Source: Mesobacillus subterraneus (GTDB lineage: Bacteria > Bacillota > Bacilli > Bacillales > Cytobacillaceae). Taken from it: a stretch of DNA of 64,000 bases. Below are positions 38,097 through 47,552 of this stretch, piece after piece. The DNA lies in the NCBI RefSeq assembly GCF_020524355.2, contig NZ_CP129019.1:4648001-4712000 (forward strand). The letters are read 5' to 3'. The notes beneath the pieces are model-generated. The model worked only from the letters and a program-made list of their open reading frames with translations. It was not told the DNA's origin and made no database searches. A program made the position numbers and the translations under genes. Numbering within the stretch: position 1 is the first letter of the stretch; each line of letters starts with the position of its first letter.

Positions 38097-38124
38097 GGCA
38101 GGGATGGATTCCTGCCCATTTATT
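38097..38124 (+). terminator. Intrinsic terminator after the acidic lipoprotein gene
   Basis: GGGCAGG and CCTGCCC flank an 7-base loop, followed by an AT-rich tract (ATTTATTTT). Confidence 0.7.
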
Positions 38125-38181
38125 TTGGTGTTGATTTTGCCATAGGAGTATCAGTGCGCATAGAAAACTCAGCCAGCACAA

Positions 38182-38212
38182 AAAAAAACTCCAGCTAGTC
38201 AGCAGGAGTTTA
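38182..38212 (-). terminator. Intrinsic terminator after ywpF
   Basis: On the minus strand AAACTCCT and GGAGTTT pair and are followed by a long T run (A9 on the plus strand), directly after the ywpF stop. Confidence 0.8.
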
Positions 38213-38213
38213 A

Positions 38214-38648
38214 TTACACTTTCTTCGGCTGCAAAATCTGCGGCCTTGTTATGATTTTTTCTTTAAATTCCGTAAGCAAAGCATCGCCTTTGTATCCTTT
38301 ATCCAGCAGGTACTCCAGCAATTTTTCAGGATAGTCGCTTTTCGGTTTGGTGAGTTTTCCTGTTAAAAGAATGCTGGCATGTGTATTCAGCTTCTTCACG
38401 CAGCAAACTTTGGTCAAAAAGGCTGCCGGGTCATTCTCGCGTTTGGTGATGACGACTTGGACGATGATATCTTTGTCGTTGTCACACGCATCCTGGAAAT
38501 ATGGGATGTATTTATGATCAGTAAAAACTTCGACGAGCCACGTGCCTTTTTCATCCTCTTTATTGATAATCAGGCCGTCTTCCATTTCGATATCCACTAA
38601 AGCATCATCAGCAGCAAGCTGCATTGAAATCAACTTAAACGTCTTCAT
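38214..38648 (-). CDS. ywpF: YwpF family protein
   Basis: The 144-residue product (MKTFKLISMQLAADDALVDI…) matches the YwpF family of Bacillus. It is a soluble alpha/beta protein with no signal or membrane segment and its function is unknown. I choose the ATG at 38648, since GGGAGGTGG lies just upstream and an upstream in-frame GTG would sit inside this ribosome site. It stands next to ssb as in B. subtilis, but on the opposite strand here. Confidence 0.88.
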   Translation of the reverse strand: MKTFKLISMQLAADDALVDIEMEDGLIINKEDEKGTWLVEVFTDHKYIPYFQDACDNDKDIIVQVVITKRENDPAAFLTKVCCVKKLNTHASILLTGKLTKPKSDYPEKLLEYLLDKGYKGDALLTEFKEKIITRPQILQPKKV

Positions 38649-38908
38649 GTCAACCACCTCCCGTAATACTTGTCCAAATTATAACACAGGATGAATATAA
38701 AACGAAAAAAAGCAAGTTTGTCGAAAGAAATATTTCTGAATTGGCAAAAATCATTTTTGGCTGGGGAGGGTGTGTTCAAAAATCAATAATCTGAAGTTAA
38801 TAGGCTAGTTTACCACTGTTTTTCCAGTCAAAAGCACAATTTTCGACATTTTACTATAGCGCTAAAAAGGAATATCATCGGGGTATCAAGGAGAAAGGAG
38901 ATGAAAAC

Positions 38909-39328
38909 GTGATCAATCAAGTAACCCTTGTAGGCAGACTGACGAGAGACCCTGAGCTCAGGTATACACCTGATGGAAAAGCGGTATCGAATATAACGCT
39001 TGCGGTGAACCGTCATTATAAAAATGCTGACGGTGAAATCGAGGCTGATTTTGTCCACTGCATCATCTGGGGCAAAAATGCAGAGAATACGTCCAACTAT
39101 TGTAAAAAAGGCTCTGTTCTCGGAGTCACCGGACGCATCCAGACACGAAACTATGATAACCATGAGGGTAAGCGGGTCTACGTGACTGAAGTCGTGGCTG
39201 AGGGTGTCAGGTTTTTAAGTACAAAACCGGCAGGCACAAGGGAAAATCAGCAGACAACGCAACCGCCTCGGCATCCGGAAACTGTACCCCAGGCGCCGCC
39301 GCAAAGAGAGGAGCTTCCTTTTGCATAA
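38909..39328 (+). CDS. ssbB: Single-stranded DNA-binding protein (SsbB/YwpH type)
   Basis: The 139-residue protein has a complete OB fold starting [20 protein letters not shown], then a Pro/Gln-rich linker and a short acidic tail (EELPFA). The main SSB tip DDDLPF is reduced to EELPF. In B. subtilis SsbB (YwpH) occupies this position and is competence-induced. The GTG start at 38909 follows AAGGAGATGAAAAC. The stop overlaps the next small gene by eight bases. Confidence 0.9.
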   Translation: MINQVTLVGRLTRDPELRYTPDGKAVSNITLAVNRHYKNADGEIEADFVHCIIWGKNAENTSNYCKKGSVLGVTGRIQTRNYDNHEGKRVYVTEVVAEGVRFLSTKPAGTRENQQTTQPPRHPETVPQAPPQREELPFA

Positions 39329-39527
39329 TGAACCCGACTCAATCGAAAAGCTGCTTGTCAGCCTGATTAAGATGGTTGGAAAAAACAATGAGAAGGTCGA
39401 CGAACTCACCAAACGTGTACGCCAGCTCGAAATCGCCTCCAAAGATCTGCAGGTCAATCGCGTCTACTCCTTCATTGCCGAGCCACCACGACCTAGTTCC
39501 AATAGAAAAGAATATGTGCGGAAATAA
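39321..39527 (+). CDS. Small coiled-coil protein downstream of ssb
   Basis: The 68-residue product, starting [20 protein letters not shown], has a heptad-like helix ([19 protein letters not shown]) and a basic Pro/Arg tail. Its TTG start at 39321 overlaps the ssb stop and uses GAGAGGAGCTTCC as ribosome site, so translation is probably coupled. No family was recognised. The overlap and helical pattern make it a likely real gene. Confidence 0.6.
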   Translation: MHNEPDSIEKLLVSLIKMVGKNNEKVDELTKRVRQLEIASKDLQVNRVYSFIAEPPRPSSNRKEYVRK

Positions 39528-39626
39528 GAATAAACAACACTTGCGAATTTTTCCTCATCATTCCCTCACTAGATCCTATAAGAGATAAATTCAATAAACC
39601 GATCTCCAATAAACCCTCAACTTTTG

Positions 39627-39653
39627 ATGCCGGCTGTAATAGCCGGTTTTTTT
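39627..39653 (+). terminator. Intrinsic terminator after the ssb operon
   Basis: GCCGGCT and AGCCGGT flank a five-base loop, followed by T7. Confidence 0.88.
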
Positions 39654-39661
39654 ATGAATAA

Positions 39662-40470
39662 AACCAGCACCTGTCTAAGGGTAAACCGTTCTGCTTTAGG
39701 GTGCATATGGCGAAAATGGCACAGTAAATGGCGTGGGAATTTTCCACGCCATTTTTCCTATTGTGCCAGCATTTATTAGCCATTTCATTACAAATTAACA
39801 CCTGCAAAATGATAGTAAATGCCATTGACAATGTTTGTTGTACAAGGAATAATGACGGTCATTTACACTGTCAATTTTATGACCAGTTCGGAAGTCAATT
39901 TAAGGGTGCCATTCTACGAACATTTCATTCAAGTATAGCCTGTATAACGATGAACATGGAATTTCACTTTATTTTTTTCTCACCGAAGGGAGCAGTTAGC
40001 GGAAGATTGAGTTTTTCTAGAACAAAGGAAGACTTAACCTTAATTGAGTAACAAACAATCCTAAATATAAACGGAGAATATCCGGTTAAACTGTAGAGTA
40101 TAGCTCGGTAAGGGGTAAATACGCGGAGGTTTTCCGGTTAAGCAAGCACGATTGCCAATTTTTTATGTTTTTCAAGTAAATAGGCGGAAATCTTCCGTCT
40201 ATTTAAGCTGTTTTCCGTGCCATTTTCTAAATAAGGGAAGTTTCTCCGCTTATTTATCAGACTATGATGATCCCTTCACTAAGGTCCGTTCTTTTATGGT
40301 GTGGAATAAACGGGTGCTTTGTTGAATAAGAACCATTATATTTTGGATCCGAAAATACATTCAATTAGAAAAATGGCGTGTCAAAACTGATGTCAGTTTA
40401 CACGCCATTTTTATTGTCATTTAAATGAGATGCACCCTAAAACAGAATGGTTTAGTCTAAGGTACTGGTT
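39662..40470. mobile_element. MITE-like element with about 41-45 bp imperfect terminal inverted repeats
   Basis: The left end (39662-39706) and the reverse complement of the right end (40430-40470) share AACCAG(C/T)ACCT, TAAACC(G/A)TTCTG and TTTTAGGGTGCAT-like sequence. Just inside each end lies a hairpin built from AAATGGCGTG and CACGCCATTT (39727-39757 and 40371-40413). The 0.6-kb core is AT-rich and contains four small palindromes. A 107-codon frame at 39728-40051 starts inside the left hairpin and shows no recognisable protein. No target-site duplication is evident. It may be a non-autonomous element or the remains of an insertion sequence. Confidence 0.7.
40072..40250. repeat. Spaced small palindromes CGGA-N5-TCCG inside the MITE-like element
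   Basis: CGGAGAATATCCG (40072), CGGAGGTTTTCCG (40124), CGGAAATCTTCCG (40185) and GGAAGTTTCTCCG (about 40235) recur with 50-61 bp spacing. Each is flanked by TAAA or TTTA. They are the most regular feature of the core of the element. Confidence 0.6.
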
Positions 40471-40476
40471 CCATTT

Positions 40477-43302
40477 TTACGACAAAAACACCAAATCATG
40501 CAATTCATCAGTCGACAGCTCGGTGATCCAGCTGTCGCTCTGGATGATCTGATCGTTCAGTGACTGCTTCTTCTCGAGCATGGCATCGATTTTTTCCTCT
40601 AGTGTGCCGGTGCTGATCAGCTTGTGCACGTGCACGAAGCGACTTTGGCCGATGCGGTAGGCGCGGTCGGTTGCCTGGTTTTCGACGGCAGGATTCCACC
40701 AACGGTCGTAGTGGACAACGTGGTTCGCGGCCGTCAGGTTCAATCCGGTTCCGCCGGCCTTCAATGAAAGCAGGAACACCGGAAACTCCCGGTTCTGGAA
40801 TTTCGTGATTAATTCATCACGCTTTGTCTTCGGCAGGCTGCCGTTCAGGAACGGAACATCGATGCCGAATTTCTTTTTCAGTGCAGACTGGATCATCTCG
40901 CCCATTCCGATGTACTGGGTAAAAATGATACAGCTTTCTTCCTGTTCAAGCACAGCGCTCACCAGATCGATCATTTTCTCCATCTTGGCAGAACGATCAA
41001 TCAACTTCTTCGGATCTTCCTCTTTCAAATACAAAGCAGGGTGATTGCACAGCTGCTTCAATCGGCTCAATAGCTGTAAAATTAAGCCCTTCCGCTCAAA
41101 GCTCGATAATGTTTCGATTTGCGCGAAGGTATCCTTTACCAGCTGTTCGTATAAAGAAGCCTGCTCTGCAGACAGCGGGCAGTATTCCTTCTGCTCCACC
41201 TTATCAGGCAGATTCAGCGCCACATCTTCATCCTTCTTCGTCCGTCTCAGCAGGAACGGCTTGATCAGCGACTGAAGCTGGGTGATTTTTTCCTTTTTGT
41301 CTTCTTTTTCAATCGGCAGGATGAACTGCTTCTGGAATTGACCGGCGCTGCCAAGATAGCCGCGGTTCGTAAAGTCGAAAATCGACCACAGCTCAGACAG
41401 GCGATTCTCCATCGGCGTCCCTGTCAGGGCGATATGATGCTTGCCCTTCAGCTTCCTTACTGCACGCGACTGCTTTGTATCGGCGTTCTTGATATTCTGT
41501 GCCTCGTCAATCGCAATGCTGCTCCATTCAATGCTTTCTAGCTCTTCGAAGTCCAGATGCGTCAGGCCATAGGATGTCAGTACAATATCAGAGCCGTTAG
41601 CTTCTTCGGTAAAAATGGTGCCCTTCAGGCGGTTCGGTCCGTAATGCAAGTGGACGCGCAAATCCGGAGCGAAGCGTTCGATCTCTTTCTGCCAGTTTCC
41701 GAGAACTGAAGTAGGACAGATGATCAATGACGGATGGTCGTCGCTTTCCTGCTCTTTTACCGCTAAAATGTAAGAGATCAGTTGAATCGTTTTTCCGAGT
41801 CCCATATCATCGGCAAGCAAGGCGCCGAATCCGTACTTCCGCAGGAATAGCAACCAGTTCATCCCGAGCTTCTGGTACGGGCGCAGCTCACCATGTAATC
41901 CAGCAGGCACCGGCAAGTCGGGGATTTCCTTCGTTTCGGACAGTTGCTTCATCATTTGCTTCCAGTGGCGGTTCAGCTCGATCTGGATTTTTGCGAACGC
42001 CCGCGGATCGTCCAGACCTTCGCTGTCTTCTTCCTCATCAGACAGCTCCTGCTGCAAGAGGTCGCGGATATGCAATCCTTCTTTATCTGCCTTCTTCATC
42101 ATTTCCTGGATCTGGCGGATGAAGCCGTGGTCAAGCTTGATCCAGCGGCCTTTCAAATACACAAGCCGGCGCTTTTCGTTCACCAGGCGCTGGAAGTCAT
42201 CCTCGCTCAGGTCAACACCGTTCATCGAGAAACGCCAATCATAATCGAGCATTGCATTCAAGCCAACAAATGAGCGGCGGTAGCCAGTCTCGCCCTTCAG
42301 GCGAGCTTTCACCTTCAAATTAGCATTCTTGATCGCTTCCCACCACGAAGGGAGGAGGATCTCAATGCCGAGCGCAATCAGCGTCTCGCTCGCTTCGGTC
42401 AAAAACATCCATGCTTCATCCTCGGTGAGTGTGGACTTCAGGCGGCCGTCTTCCTCGATCCACGGAAAAATTGAAGCAAGCCGTTTTTCTTCATCCTCAA
42501 CCTTATCGCTAAAAAAGTCCCAGCCAGCAGGATAGCTTTCATAGTCGCGGGCTTCAATCAGCATCGGTTCATCCTTGCCACGCAAAAATAACCCAAGCTT
42601 CCAGTCACCAAGATCGTCCAAAGGTTCCTCGAGACGGATCCCGATCGAAAACGGTGCCGAATTTTCCTTCAGCCCGATCCACTCAAGCCAGCGGTCCTCG
42701 TCAAAATATGCTGCCAGCTGCGATGCAGAAAGCTGCTTTTTCCGCAGAACATCAAGCTTATCGCCAAGCAAATACTTCATCGCCTCATTTTCATGGAAGT
42801 AAGACTCCAGACTATGATGGAACAGGTCCGCTACGAAATCACGCACGAGAAGCTTCTCGTCACCGATCACCAGCTCTTCCTCCCAGAATGGCTCATGGAA
42901 TTCATCGAGCACGCTCACCGGGAGCTTCCAGCGGAAATCCTCGCCATCAAGCTGGGAAAAATCTGGATGCCACTCCTTTGCAAGAATCGCATCATAAATC
43001 GCATGCGCCGTCGACAGACAGATGTCGCCAAGGTCATCCCATTCCCACTCAACAAGCCGGTTGAAGCTTTCCTCGCCAAACAGCGTCACAAGCTGCCAGG
43101 CACTCAAGGTCACACCCTCAGCAGGGCTCCATTTGTCAGCGTCCAGCATCGTCCCGTAATAACTCTCCTTATGGCGGAAAAAGAGCAGCTTCTTCCAGTC
43201 GGATATCTTCAGTTCAAAGCCATCAAAGTCCTCAGTACTCAGAAAATATCGCCCTCCATCAACCGGCATTACATCTATATGTATCTGCTTAATCTCAAGC
43301 AT
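40477..43302 (-). CDS. ywqA: SNF2-family ATP-dependent helicase YwqA
   Basis: The 941-residue product has an N-terminal bacterial SNF2 domain and a C-terminal SWI2/SNF2 motor. Motor motifs are LLADDMGLGKTIQLISY (Walker A), the Walker B DEAQ in IAIDEAQNIKN, ALTGTPMENRL, and helicase C motifs LKAGGTGLNLTAA and QATDRAYRIGQ. Such proteins translocate on double-stranded DNA. The ATG at 43302 follows AAAGGAGGTGCTTTTG; the frame continues upstream only into the ribosome site. In B. subtilis ywqA is followed by ywqB; here the SWIM gene lies upstream on the same strand, separated by a repeat array. Confidence 0.94.
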   Translation of the reverse strand: MLEIKQIHIDVMPVDGGRYFLSTEDFDGFELKISDWKKLLFFRHKESYYGTMLDADKWSPAEGVTLSAWQLVTLFGEESFNRLVEWEWDDLGDICLSTAHAIYDAILAKEWHPDFSQLDGEDFRWKLPVSVLDEFHEPFWEEELVIGDEKLLVRDFVADLFHHSLESYFHENEAMKYLLGDKLDVLRKKQLSASQLAAYFDEDRWLEWIGLKENSAPFSIGIRLEEPLDDLGDWKLGLFLRGKDEPMLIEARDYESYPAGWDFFSDKVEDEEKRLASIFPWIEEDGRLKSTLTEDEAWMFLTEASETLIALGIEILLPSWWEAIKNANLKVKARLKGETGYRRSFVGLNAMLDYDWRFSMNGVDLSEDDFQRLVNEKRRLVYLKGRWIKLDHGFIRQIQEMMKKADKEGLHIRDLLQQELSDEEEDSEGLDDPRAFAKIQIELNRHWKQMMKQLSETKEIPDLPVPAGLHGELRPYQKLGMNWLLFLRKYGFGALLADDMGLGKTIQLISYILAVKEQESDDHPSLIICPTSVLGNWQKEIERFAPDLRVHLHYGPNRLKGTIFTEEANGSDIVLTSYGLTHLDFEELESIEWSSIAIDEAQNIKNADTKQSRAVRKLKGKHHIALTGTPMENRLSELWSIFDFTNRGYLGSAGQFQKQFILPIEKEDKKEKITQLQSLIKPFLLRRTKKDEDVALNLPDKVEQKEYCPLSAEQASLYEQLVKDTFAQIETLSSFERKGLILQLLSRLKQLCNHPALYLKEEDPKKLIDRSAKMEKMIDLVSAVLEQEESCIIFTQYIGMGEMIQSALKKKFGIDVPFLNGSLPKTKRDELITKFQNREFPVFLLSLKAGGTGLNLTAANHVVHYDRWWNPAVENQATDRAYRIGQSRFVHVHKLISTGTLEEKIDAMLEKKQSLNDQIIQSDSWITELSTDELHDLVFLS

Positions 43303-43374
43303 CAAAAGCACCTCCTTTAATTGGGGAGTTTGTTTTAGTTCGCATACGGTCGGTGGATGATTTTAACCAAAAAG

Positions 43375-43580
43375 TGTCGCCACCGCCTCGATGGAGACGG
43401 GAAAAAGCTTTTTACACCGAAAAAGAGGTGACCATAAGGTCAATGGATAGCACATAATTTTAATTTCATCCGAAAGAGTTTCACCATGGTCCCTATGGAG
43501 ACACGAAACTCAAAAACAGGTCTCCATAAGCCCGATGGATGACGCAAAATGTTGTTTTCATCCGAAAAAGCGGTCCCTAT
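43375..43580. repeat. Degenerate spaced array with GGTC(A/T)CCATAAG…ATGGA units
   Basis: Related 24-base units such as GGTGACCATAAGGTCAATGG occur between the SWIM and SNF2 genes. Their ATGGA (or ATG) cores lie at 43391, 43443, 43495, 43535 and 43579, giving spacings of 52, 52, 40 and 44. CCGAAA(A/G)AG recurs between units. No gene crosses the region. Confidence 0.65.
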
Positions 43581-45213
43581 GCTTCCTCCACCTCAATCAA
43601 CTTGCTCCGCGTGCATTCTTCGTGAAATGCGCGCAGGCGTTTCGTCCTTACGAGCAGTTTCCCGAAAAACTCTTCCCACTCTGGGATGCGCTTCATTTTT
43701 TTATAAACGGTACGCAGTTTTTTCAGCAAACGTGCGGCCTGCTTGTAGCTGCTGCGGTTTTTCATCTCGATTAAATCGCCGACCATCTGGTGGTACAGCG
43801 GAATCAGGACTTCAGGAGCTTCTTTTTGCAATACTTTTATCCGCTCGCTTGAAATCGAATTATATTCAAAGCCAAAATAGGACTGCAATTCGCCCCATTG
43901 TTCGTATTGCTTTTTTTCAAACAAGGAATCTTCATATTCGTAAAAGCTGTACGGCATGGCTTGTGCGAGCGCCCGGTCGTACAGCTCGCCGCGCCCGATT
44001 TCGCGGGTGAAAGCGGCCACCAGCTTCAAGGCATAACGCGTAAATTTTTTACAAGTATAATAATCCCCGAGATGCTTCAGGTAATTCCGCAGCTGCTGGA
44101 CGAGATATTCGATAAATGGACCCATCCTATTCCACTCGCGCTGAACCCGGAAGCCGTCAAGCCAGTAAAACATATAGGGAAGCGAACCGATGGAAAGGGC
44201 AGTGAATCGCTTCAATGCTTCACTGTCCTGCTTTGCTAAAACTAGCTGATGAATCAAAGCAATTTCCTCAATCTGGTCCCGCTTGCCATCGCCAAAGGAT
44301 TCAAGTCGCGTTCGCTCTCCATCACGCCAGCTTCCGTTTTTAAAAAGTTTCTCCCATAACAGCCGGTACAAATCAATCCGGTCATAGCCAAGTGAGGCAT
44401 CAGGCATTGTCAATCCAACCGTATCATCCTTCAGCTGTTCCAAAAACGTATCAAACGAAAACGGCATCGTCCCATAAGCAAGACGCTCGACATACTCCTC
44501 AGCATCATTGAACAGATCCTCGAACAGCGGCCGGTAATACCGGTCCATTGCCGGCTCGTCATCGTGACCGAATTCGCGGGCCAGTTCTGTGAGCAAATTA
44601 AAGGAATGGACCGACGCGGCGATCATATAAAGGTTTTTCCAAACGACCTCAAGAGGAGCAGAAACCTCAACACGGCGAATATAGGAACGGAACAATCCGG
44701 GCACAACATAAGCCCTCGGTTCGCCCTGGCCTTTGACAATTTCCTCAAAACTCTCCCGAAATGAAGCGCGGCCCAGCTATCATAATCATGTCCAGAACGA
44801 GTATCCTTCTTCACCAGATCCTTCGCGCGCTGCAAGCCCCATTTTTCAGCATTCAGCTGCTCTTTCGCCGGCTTGCGCCAGGCTTCGACCCAGTCGGAGA
44901 CACTCGCGACATCACCATACGCCTGGAAAAACGCAGCCAGACGATGCCGGCAAAACGACCCAGCAGGACAGGTGCAGCTGCTCTCCTCAGGATCTGAAAT
45001 ATTTATGTACACACGAACCGGCGTCACGTCCTGGACCGTCGCCCAGATCGACTTCACCATATACTTCATATGGTGGACCGTTCCCTGGCGATAGAGCATC
45101 AGCCCCTTTTGCACAAGGCGCGCATCCTCCTCGACCTCGGATTTAAGCATCGTATTCAGTTTTTCGGAAGCTTCTTTAAAAATCGGTGCCTGGTTATCAG
45201 GTATGACAGCCAC
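43577..45213 (-). CDS. ywqB: SWIM zinc-finger protein YwqB, frame-disrupted
   Basis: The repaired product is about 545 residues. The N-terminal part holds a SWIM zinc finger, CTCPAGSFCRHRLA, in which two Cys and a Cys-x-His bind zinc. SWIM domains mediate nucleic-acid or protein contacts and often pair with SNF2 proteins. The long C-terminal region is helical and uncharacterised. One base is missing near 44755-44758; with it, the reading becomes HF(R)ESFEEIVKGQGEPRAYV and joins the downstream frame. The GTG start at 45213 follows GGGGGAATCCGCT. It lies upstream of ywqA on the same strand, so the two probably act together. Confidence 0.85.
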
Positions 45214-45542
45214 AGCGGATTCCCCCGTTCACACAGCATCATTCGCTCTATTTTTCCAATTCCATGCCAGAATTCGACAAGTCCATCAGGCAAGCTTTGT
45301 TAAAATCATAATAAGTAATAAACGAAAAAAACATATTCTTCTATTATACCCAAAAATGAGCCATTAGAGGAGGGGGATATGTGTTTTAAAAAAGCGACGG
45401 TATTTGTGCAGAGCTTGTGGAATAGAAACATTCAGTAAATATCCAATAGTTACAGCAGTATTTTCTGTTGAGTTATTATTTTAATATTAGGTTTTTTTCA
45501 GATAGAATGAAGAGAGATAAGAAATTACCTGGGGGACAAACA
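45214..45542. other. Divergent intergenic region, no gene seen
   Basis: This 329-bp gap separates the divergent ywqB and Yip1-family genes. It is AT-rich, shows no repeat unit and no credible frame. GGGGGACA just before 45543 is the ribosome site of the next gene. Confidence 0.6.
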
Positions 45543-46205
45543 ATGAATAACACGGTAGAAGTGCTTCGCGGATTGTTTAACTATAAATATTATACATATA
45601 AATTAAGGGATGCTGAGCATGTCCCTGGCATCTGGAAAAATACAATCCTGCTCACTATCCTGAGCGGACTGGTCTTTGGAATCAGCGCTTATTTCGGAAT
45701 CGGTTCTGAATATCTGTCCAAAGAACTGACATCGATCCCCAGGGAAGAGTACGAGATGCAAAAGCTGCTTTTCATGGCAGGGCAGACAATTCTTGGCCTT
45801 GTGTTTGGCATCATCATGATTTTCCTGCCGGCACTGTTCTTCTGGACTCTTTCTGATCTGGAACTTAAAAAACTGCTGGCTGTTCAAATTTTCGTCCTGC
45901 CAATCCTCCTGTTTGAAAAATTAATTGGGATTCCGCTCGCGCTGACGCTAGGGCTGACACAGGTGTCATCACCGTTCGCCCTGGGTACAATCGCACAGTA
46001 CATAACTGGAAATGACTTCATTATCTATCTCCTTGCCACTATATCTATATTTAAGGTGTGGGTTATTTTCATAGAATACATGTATTTAAAAATGCTTACT
46101 GGAAAAAAAACAGCCATCATCCTTCTGATGGTAATTGGCTTCAATTTGGTGATTTGGTTATTTTCGGCACTCATATCGTTCGTCCAATTTGACAAGATTT
46201 TATAA
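45543..46205 (+). CDS. Yip1-family membrane protein (YknW-like)
   Basis: The 220-residue product has about five membrane helices in the Yip1 arrangement (LRGLFNYKYYTYKLRDAEHV before the first helix). In B. subtilis the Yip1 protein YknW works with the adaptor YknX and the ABC transporter YknYZ against the SDP toxin. Here the adaptor-like gene follows at once, but no ABC genes do. I choose the ATG at 45543, seven bases after GGGGGACAAACA, over an upstream frame extension. Function is inferred from family and context. Confidence 0.8.
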   Translation: MNNTVEVLRGLFNYKYYTYKLRDAEHVPGIWKNTILLTILSGLVFGISAYFGIGSEYLSKELTSIPREEYEMQKLLFMAGQTILGLVFGIIMIFLPALFFWTLSDLELKKLLAVQIFVLPILLFEKLIGIPLALTLGLTQVSSPFALGTIAQYITGNDFIIYLLATISIFKVWVIFIEYMYLKMLTGKKTAIILLMVIGFNLVIWLFSALISFVQFDKIL

Positions 46206-46219
46206 GAGAGGTGCATCAC

Positions 46220-47452
46220 GTGAAAAAGAAAACCGCTATTCTAGCATCTGCTGGAATCATTTTCGTATCAGCTAACCTATTTTTGGCACTAAAAGATGAC
46301 AGCAAAGCGGTGCGCTCCTCCTACATCAACAAGTGGGCTGCGGTCGGGAAGGATAACCTGACAGAGACGCTTAGTGCAGCGGGTGTGATCACACCCGAGG
46401 ACGAGTATCAGGTGTACTATCATGCTGATGACGGGGAATTCAAAGGCTTTCTTGTAAAAGAAGGCGATGAAGTCACCAATGGTACCCCGCTATATGAATA
46501 TTCTTCGAATAACATTGATGAGGACCTGGCCAGACTGCAGGCGGAAAAAAGCCAGCTTGTTACCGAAGCGAATTTGATAGATGATCAGATCCAGCAGCTG
46601 AGTTACCTGCAAAGTGTCTCTGCCTCGACATCGACCGCCAGCACTCCTGTTTTTGGTGATGGATCTGACAGCAATGACTCAAATGAACTGATGAATGTCT
46701 CGATTGAAAAAGAAATCTATGACAAACAGCGTGAAAAAGGCCGTGTAGAAGCGGAGATCGAAAAATATGATGATATGATTGATTCGTATGAAAGCAGCGA
46801 TGAGCTTGGCAAGAACAGTGAAGTTTCAGGTACAGTTAAACAGGTCAATTACGAACTGAAAAACCCAATCGTGACAATCATTTCGGACATGCCGAAGGTA
46901 GAAGGCACGTTTAGCGAACGGGACTTAAAGAAGGTGGAGGCAGGCATGGAGGTGTATGTGCAATCAGACCTGATCACAGGCAAGGTTACTGGGACATTGA
47001 CCAAAATCGCCGACTATCCGGAAACCGACCCGTCAGTGAAAAAGGAAAGTCATTACCCGTTTGAGATTACTCTCTCTGAAGAAACCGAGGAAAAAATCAT
47101 CAAAGGAGCGCATGTAGACGTCAGTGTTATCACAAACCAAGTGATGAACGCAAAAACAGCCCCTGATGAAGCCATCGAAAAAGGCAAGAAAAACAGCTAT
47201 ATCTACGTCCTGAATGAAATAGGCCTCGTCGAGAAGCGCAAAATCAGCAAAGGACTGCAGCTGGGCGGCAAAACCGAACTCAAAGAAGGCGCCAAACCAG
47301 GCGAACTCATCGTCCAAAAACCTGAAAATGTCCAGCAGGAAAACAACCCATTCTTCAGCAAACTGAAAATCGATAGTTTAAAGAAAAAAACATTCAAAGA
47401 AGAAAGCAACCGCACCATATTCAAGCACATAATGGTCGGGTTCTTTAAATAG
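46220..47452 (+). CDS. HlyD/RND-type periplasmic adaptor protein (YknX-like)
   Basis: The 410-residue product has an N-terminal anchor helix (about 6-22), a biotinyl-lipoyl-like half (FKGFLVKEGDEVTNGTPLYE), a long coiled-coil hairpin (about 95-190), the second lipoyl half and a beta-barrel region (VEGTFSERDLKKVEAGMEVY). Such membrane-fusion adaptors bridge an inner-membrane transporter and the cell exterior. The GTG at 46220 follows AGAGAGGTGCATCAC and begins 14 bp after the Yip1 gene. No transporter subunit is encoded next to it. Confidence 0.85.
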   Translation: MKKKTAILASAGIIFVSANLFLALKDDSKAVRSSYINKWAAVGKDNLTETLSAAGVITPEDEYQVYYHADDGEFKGFLVKEGDEVTNGTPLYEYSSNNIDEDLARLQAEKSQLVTEANLIDDQIQQLSYLQSVSASTSTASTPVFGDGSDSNDSNELMNVSIEKEIYDKQREKGRVEAEIEKYDDMIDSYESSDELGKNSEVSGTVKQVNYELKNPIVTIISDMPKVEGTFSERDLKKVEAGMEVYVQSDLITGKVTGTLTKIADYPETDPSVKKESHYPFEITLSEETEEKIIKGAHVDVSVITNQVMNAKTAPDEAIEKGKKNSYIYVLNEIGLVEKRKISKGLQLGGKTELKEGAKPGELIVQKPENVQQENNPFFSKLKIDSLKKKTFKEESNRTIFKHIMVGFFK

Positions 47453-47465
47453 GTGCCTGTCACCG
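47451..47465. repeat. AGGTGCCTGTC palindromic repeat, several copies
   Basis: AGGTGCCTGTCACC lies at the stop codon of the adaptor gene. Related copies occur at 47719-47733, 48175-48189 and, as a full hairpin, at 50437-50462. GACAGGTGCCTGTC is itself a palindrome. Such short repeats are common in Bacillus intergenic DNA. Confidence 0.6.
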
Positions 47466-47519
47466 GAATTTTTCAAAAAACAAGTACTGCCAAGAACCTT
47501 TGAGAAATATAGATTGGAA

Positions 47520-47549
47520 AAGGAACGTTCCCCGAACGTTCCTTTTTTT
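47520..47549 (+). terminator. Intrinsic terminator after the adaptor gene
   Basis: AAGGAACGTTC and GAACGTTCCTT flank CCC and are followed by T7. Confidence 0.9.
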
Positions 47550-47552
47550 GAG

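Noticed and set aside
38760..38908. ComK box upstream of ssbB
   Set aside because: AAAA and TTTT runs exist (for example around AAAAGCACAATTTT), but the AAAA-N5-TTTT pairs with proper spacing required for a K-box are not present.
39728..40051. A 107-codon open frame inside the MITE-like element
   Set aside because: It begins within a hairpin, has no ribosome site and no protein-like pattern, and is Phe/His-rich as expected from AT-rich non-coding DNA.
43312..45213. Several rightward open frames opposite ywqB and ywqA
   Set aside because: They are antisense shadows of GC-richer coding sequence, without ribosome sites or recognisable domains.
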